From Nitrolancea sp040255925 (GTDB taxonomy: Bacteria; Chloroflexota; Chloroflexia; Thermomicrobiales; Thermomicrobiaceae), in NCBI GenBank assembly GCA_040255925.1, contig JBDZVX010000058.1, forward strand, positions 1 to 15,123: a stretch of 15,123 nt of DNA, in the 5' to 3' direction. Below the pieces are notes generated by a model that saw nothing but the letters and a program-made list of their open reading frames with translations, was not told the origin of the DNA and made no database searches. Shown here one piece after another: positions 12,898 to 15,123 of the stretch. Each line of letters begins with the position of its first letter. The stretch's first letter is position 1. Both the position numbers and the translations under genes were made by a program.

Positions 12898-15024
12898 ATG
12901 GGGAACGACAAATTGACGATGAGTACAACCGACACTCAGCGCTCCCAGGCGCAAAAGCTCGAGCTTGAGCGTACCCGGAACATCGGGATTATCGCTCATA
13001 TCGATGCTGGAAAGACGACCACAACTGAGCGGATCCTGTTCTACACCGGTCGCGTCCACCGGCCTGGCGAGGTGCATGAGGGATCGGCCACGATGGACTG
13101 GATGGTCCAGGAGCGGGAGCGGGGCATCACGATCAGCTCCGCGGCAACGACCTGCTTCTGGGGCGGCCACCGGATCAACATCATCGATACGCCGGGGCAC
13201 GTCGATTTCACGGTAGAGGTCGAGCGATCTCTTCGCGTGCTCGACGGTGGTGTCGTCGTTTTCGACGGTGTAGCTGGGGTGGAGCCGCAGTCGGAAACCG
13301 TCTGGCGGCAGGCTGATAAGTACCACGTCCCCCGGATTTGCTTCGTCAATAAGATGGACCGGACTGGTGCGAGTTTCCAGCGCACGATCGATATGATCAA
13401 AGACCGGCTGGGCGCTCATCCGGTGGTCATGCAACTCCCAATCGGGGAGGAATCCGCCTTCAAAGGGCTGGTCGATCTGCTCGAAATGAAGGCGCACATC
13501 TACCATGATGATCTCGGTCAGAACATTGAGGTCACCGAGGTGCCGGAATCGCTCCGGGAGGAAGCGCAGCTCAGCCGCCAGGCATTGATCGAACAGGTCG
13601 CCGAGACCAGCGAAGACCTCCTGCTCCGCTATTTGGAGGGGGAGGACCTGTCGGTGGATGAAATCCGTGCCGCGCTCCGTGCCGCGACAATCGCCGGAGA
13701 TTTGGTGCCGGTCTTCACCGGTACGGCACTGAAGAATAAAGGGGTTCAGCTCATCCTCGATGCGATCGTCCATTACCTGCCCTCGCCGCTGGATATCCCT
13801 CCGGTCTGTGGTGAGAATCCGCGTACCGGGGAGTCCGAGATGCGGCATTCTTCAGAAGATGAGCCGTTCGCGGCATTAACGTTCAAGATCGTCTCCGATC
13901 CGCACGTCGGCCGGCTGGCGTACATCCGCGTCTACTCCGGAAAGCTGGCCTCAGGGTCCTACGTCCTCAACTCGACGAAGAACTCTCGCGAGCGTGCCGG
14001 TCGGCTGCTCCGGATGCATGCCAATCACCGGGAAGAAGTGCCGGAGGTCTCGGCGGGCGATATCGTGGCGATTATTGGGTTGAAGAACACCTTCACCGGC
14101 CACACGCTGTGCGATCCGGATCACCCGATCCTGCTGGAATCCATTACGTTCCCGCAGCCGGTGATCTCGGTGGCGGTTGAACCGAAGACACGGGCGGACC
14201 AGGACAAGATGGGACTCGCCCTGGCGCGGCTCGCTGAAGAGGACCCGACATTCCAGATGTACACGGACCCGGATAGCGGGCAAACGATTATCCGTGGCAT
14301 GGGTGAACTGCACCTGGAGGTCATCATTGACCGGATGCTGCGGGAGTTCCGAGTCGGAGCCAATGTTGGCAAGCCGCAGGTAGCCTACAAGTCGACGATC
14401 ACGAAACCGGTTCGGGTTGAAGGCCGGTTCGTGCGACAGACGGGCGGACGCGGTCAGTACGGCCACGTTTGGCTGGAGCTCGAGCCACTCGAACGTGGTG
14501 GCGGAGAGTTGTTTGAGGATCGCATCGTCGGCGGAGCCATCCCGCGGGAATACATCCCAGCGGTGGAGGCTGGTGTCCGCGACGCCATGCAGACCGGCGG
14601 CGACCTGGGGAACCCGATCGTCGACATGAAGGTCAAACTCGTCGACGGCTCGTACCACGACGTGGACTCCTCGGAGATGGCCTTCAAGATCGCGGGTTCG
14701 ATGGCGCTGAAAGAAGGCGTCAAGCGGGGTCGGCCGGTGATCCTCGAACCCTATATGAAGGTCGAGGTAACTACCGCCGAGGACTTCATGGGCGACGTAA
14801 TCGGCGACCTAAATGCGCGCCGTGGCCGGATCGAAGGCATCGAGTCACGAGCCAGTGCGCAGGTGATCAAGGCGTTTGTCCCATTGGCCTCGATGTTTGG
14901 GTATGCGACCGATCTGCGCTCGATGACGCAAGGCCGAGCGACCTATTCGATGGAGTTCGATCACTATGAGCCGCTGCCGGAGAGCCTGGCGGCGGAGATG
15001 ATGGCGAAAGCGCAACGCGGATAG
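12898..15024 (+). CDS. fusA: Elongation factor G
   Basis: EF-G is the cytoplasmic GTPase that drives translocation on the ribosome and, with RRF, recycles it. The reading frame gives 708 residues. The G domain is complete: P-loop AHIDAGKT (33-40), RGITISSAAT in switch I, DTPGH (97-101, with the catalytic His101), NKMD (151-154) and GTALKN near 275. Domain II follows (PFAALTFKIVSDPHVGRLAYIRVYSG), then domain III with MGELHLEV, domain IV with GRGQYGHVWLELEP and DVDSSEMAFKIAGSMALKEG, and domain V with GDVIGDLNARRGRIEG. The start is uncertain. ATG 12898 gives the longest frame, TTG 12913 has GGGGA 8 bases upstream, and ATG 12919 would give a more usual N-terminus; none has a strong ribosome binding site. 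The gap after rpsG is 30-51 bases. It belongs to the str operon. Confidence 0.98.
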   Translation: MGNDKLTMSTTDTQRSQAQKLELERTRNIGIIAHIDAGKTTTTERILFYTGRVHRPGEVHEGSATMDWMVQERERGITISSAATTCFWGGHRINIIDTPGHVDFTVEVERSLRVLDGGVVVFDGVAGVEPQSETVWRQADKYHVPRICFVNKMDRTGASFQRTIDMIKDRLGAHPVVMQLPIGEESAFKGLVDLLEMKAHIYHDDLGQNIEVTEVPESLREEAQLSRQALIEQVAETSEDLLLRYLEGEDLSVDEIRAALRAATIAGDLVPVFTGTALKNKGVQLILDAIVHYLPSPLDIPPVCGENPRTGESEMRHSSEDEPFAALTFKIVSDPHVGRLAYIRVYSGKLASGSYVLNSTKNSRERAGRLLRMHANHREEVPEVSAGDIVAIIGLKNTFTGHTLCDPDHPILLESITFPQPVISVAVEPKTRADQDKMGLALARLAEEDPTFQMYTDPDSGQTIIRGMGELHLEVIIDRMLREFRVGANVGKPQVAYKSTITKPVRVEGRFVRQTGGRGQYGHVWLELEPLERGGGELFEDRIVGGAIPREYIPAVEAGVRDAMQTGGDLGNPIVDMKVKLVDGSYHDVDSSEMAFKIAGSMALKEGVKRGRPVILEPYMKVEVTTAEDFMGDVIGDLNARRGRIEGIESRASAQVIKAFVPLASMFGYATDLRSMTQGRATYSMEFDHYEPLPESLAAEMMAKAQRG

Positions 15025-15031
15025 TCGACAC

Positions 15032-15055
15032 GCGGCAGCATCCATCCGCTGCCGC
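15032..15055 (+). promoter_or_regulatory. Hairpin between fusA and tuf
   Basis: GCGGCAGC (15032-15039) pairs perfectly with GCTGCCGC (15048-15055) around the 8-nt loop ATCCATCC. Only TTCAG follows, so there is no real T-run and termination is unlikely to be strong. It may be an mRNA processing or stability element that lets tuf be expressed at a different level from fusA. The structure is seen; the role is inferred. Confidence 0.5.
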
Positions 15056-15075
15056 TTCAGTGGAGGACGGAGACA

Positions 15076-15123
15076 GTGGGGAAGCAGCGGTTTGAGCGGA
15101 CAAAGCCGCACATCAACATCGGC
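15076..15123 (+). CDS. tuf: Elongation factor Tu (first 16 codons, partial)
   Basis: A GTG at 15076, nine bases after GGAGG, opens a frame reading MGKQRFERTKPHINIG, which matches the conserved EF-Tu N-terminus just before the GHVDHGKTT-type P-loop. The gene runs off the right edge, so only 16 residues are visible. EF-Tu is the GTPase that delivers aminoacyl-tRNA to the ribosomal A site. Its position directly after fusA (51 bases) is the classic str operon order rpsL-rpsG-fusA-tuf. The intact binding site and family N-terminus make a pseudogene unlikely. Confidence 0.95.
   Translation, partial: MGKQRFERTKPHINIG

Noticed and set aside
12754..13848. 364-codon minus-strand frame opposite rpsG and fusA
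   Set aside because: It is fully explained as the complement of S7 and EF-G coding sequence.
1..15123. CRISPR arrays, tRNA or rRNA genes, insertion sequences
   Set aside because: I saw no regularly spaced repeats, no tRNA-like cloverleaf or rRNA blocks, and no transposase or terminal inverted repeats in the window.

Overview
The window (about 15 kb, GC-rich) holds the core RNA polymerase and elongation-factor gene cluster of a bacterium. It has rpoB and rpoC, then the str-type operon rpsL-rpsG-fusA and the first codons of tuf. One large accessory gene lies divergently upstream of rpoB. Several traits suggest a Chloroflexota relative, most likely of the Thermomicrobia type: the compact beta subunit, an actinobacterial/Thermus-like long beta-prime with a helical clamp insert, and the wording of S12, S7 and EF-G. 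This placement rests on recalled family sequences, not on a search, so it is an inference.

Layout. Positions 1-210 hold the probable start of an unidentified minus-strand gene that leaves the window. Positions 211-3153 (minus) encode a 980-residue fusion: membrane anchor, left-handed beta-helix acyltransferase, acyl carrier domain and FkbH-type HAD-IIIC enzyme. Positions 3154-3590 are a 437-base divergent intergenic region. It carries an almost perfect sigma-70-type promoter for rpoB and a leader of about 220 nt with two hairpins and a possible 14-codon ORF that abuts the rpoB start. Positions 3591-11535 are rpoB and rpoC, 19 nt apart, closed by a clear intrinsic terminator that overlaps the rpoC stop codon. 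A second strong promoter at 11561-11589 follows at once and drives rpsL through a structured leader of about 130 nt. rpsL and rpsG are separated by 245 nt that contain a hairpin plus T-run. fusA follows rpsG closely, and tuf begins at 15076.

How the genes work together. rpoB and rpoC encode the two large subunits of RNA polymerase. S12 and S7 are 30S ribosomal proteins, EF-G drives translocation and EF-Tu delivers aminoacyl-tRNA, so transcription and translation capacity are encoded side by side. The genes rplK, rplA, rplJ and rplL, usually found upstream of rpoB, are not in the window; the neighbour there is the FkbH fusion.

The main points for a second look are: the multidomain FkbH fusion; lineage-type insertions in beta (about 53 residues), beta-prime (about 175 residues of predicted coiled coil) and S12 (17 residues); and the structured leaders of rpoB, rpsL and rpsG.
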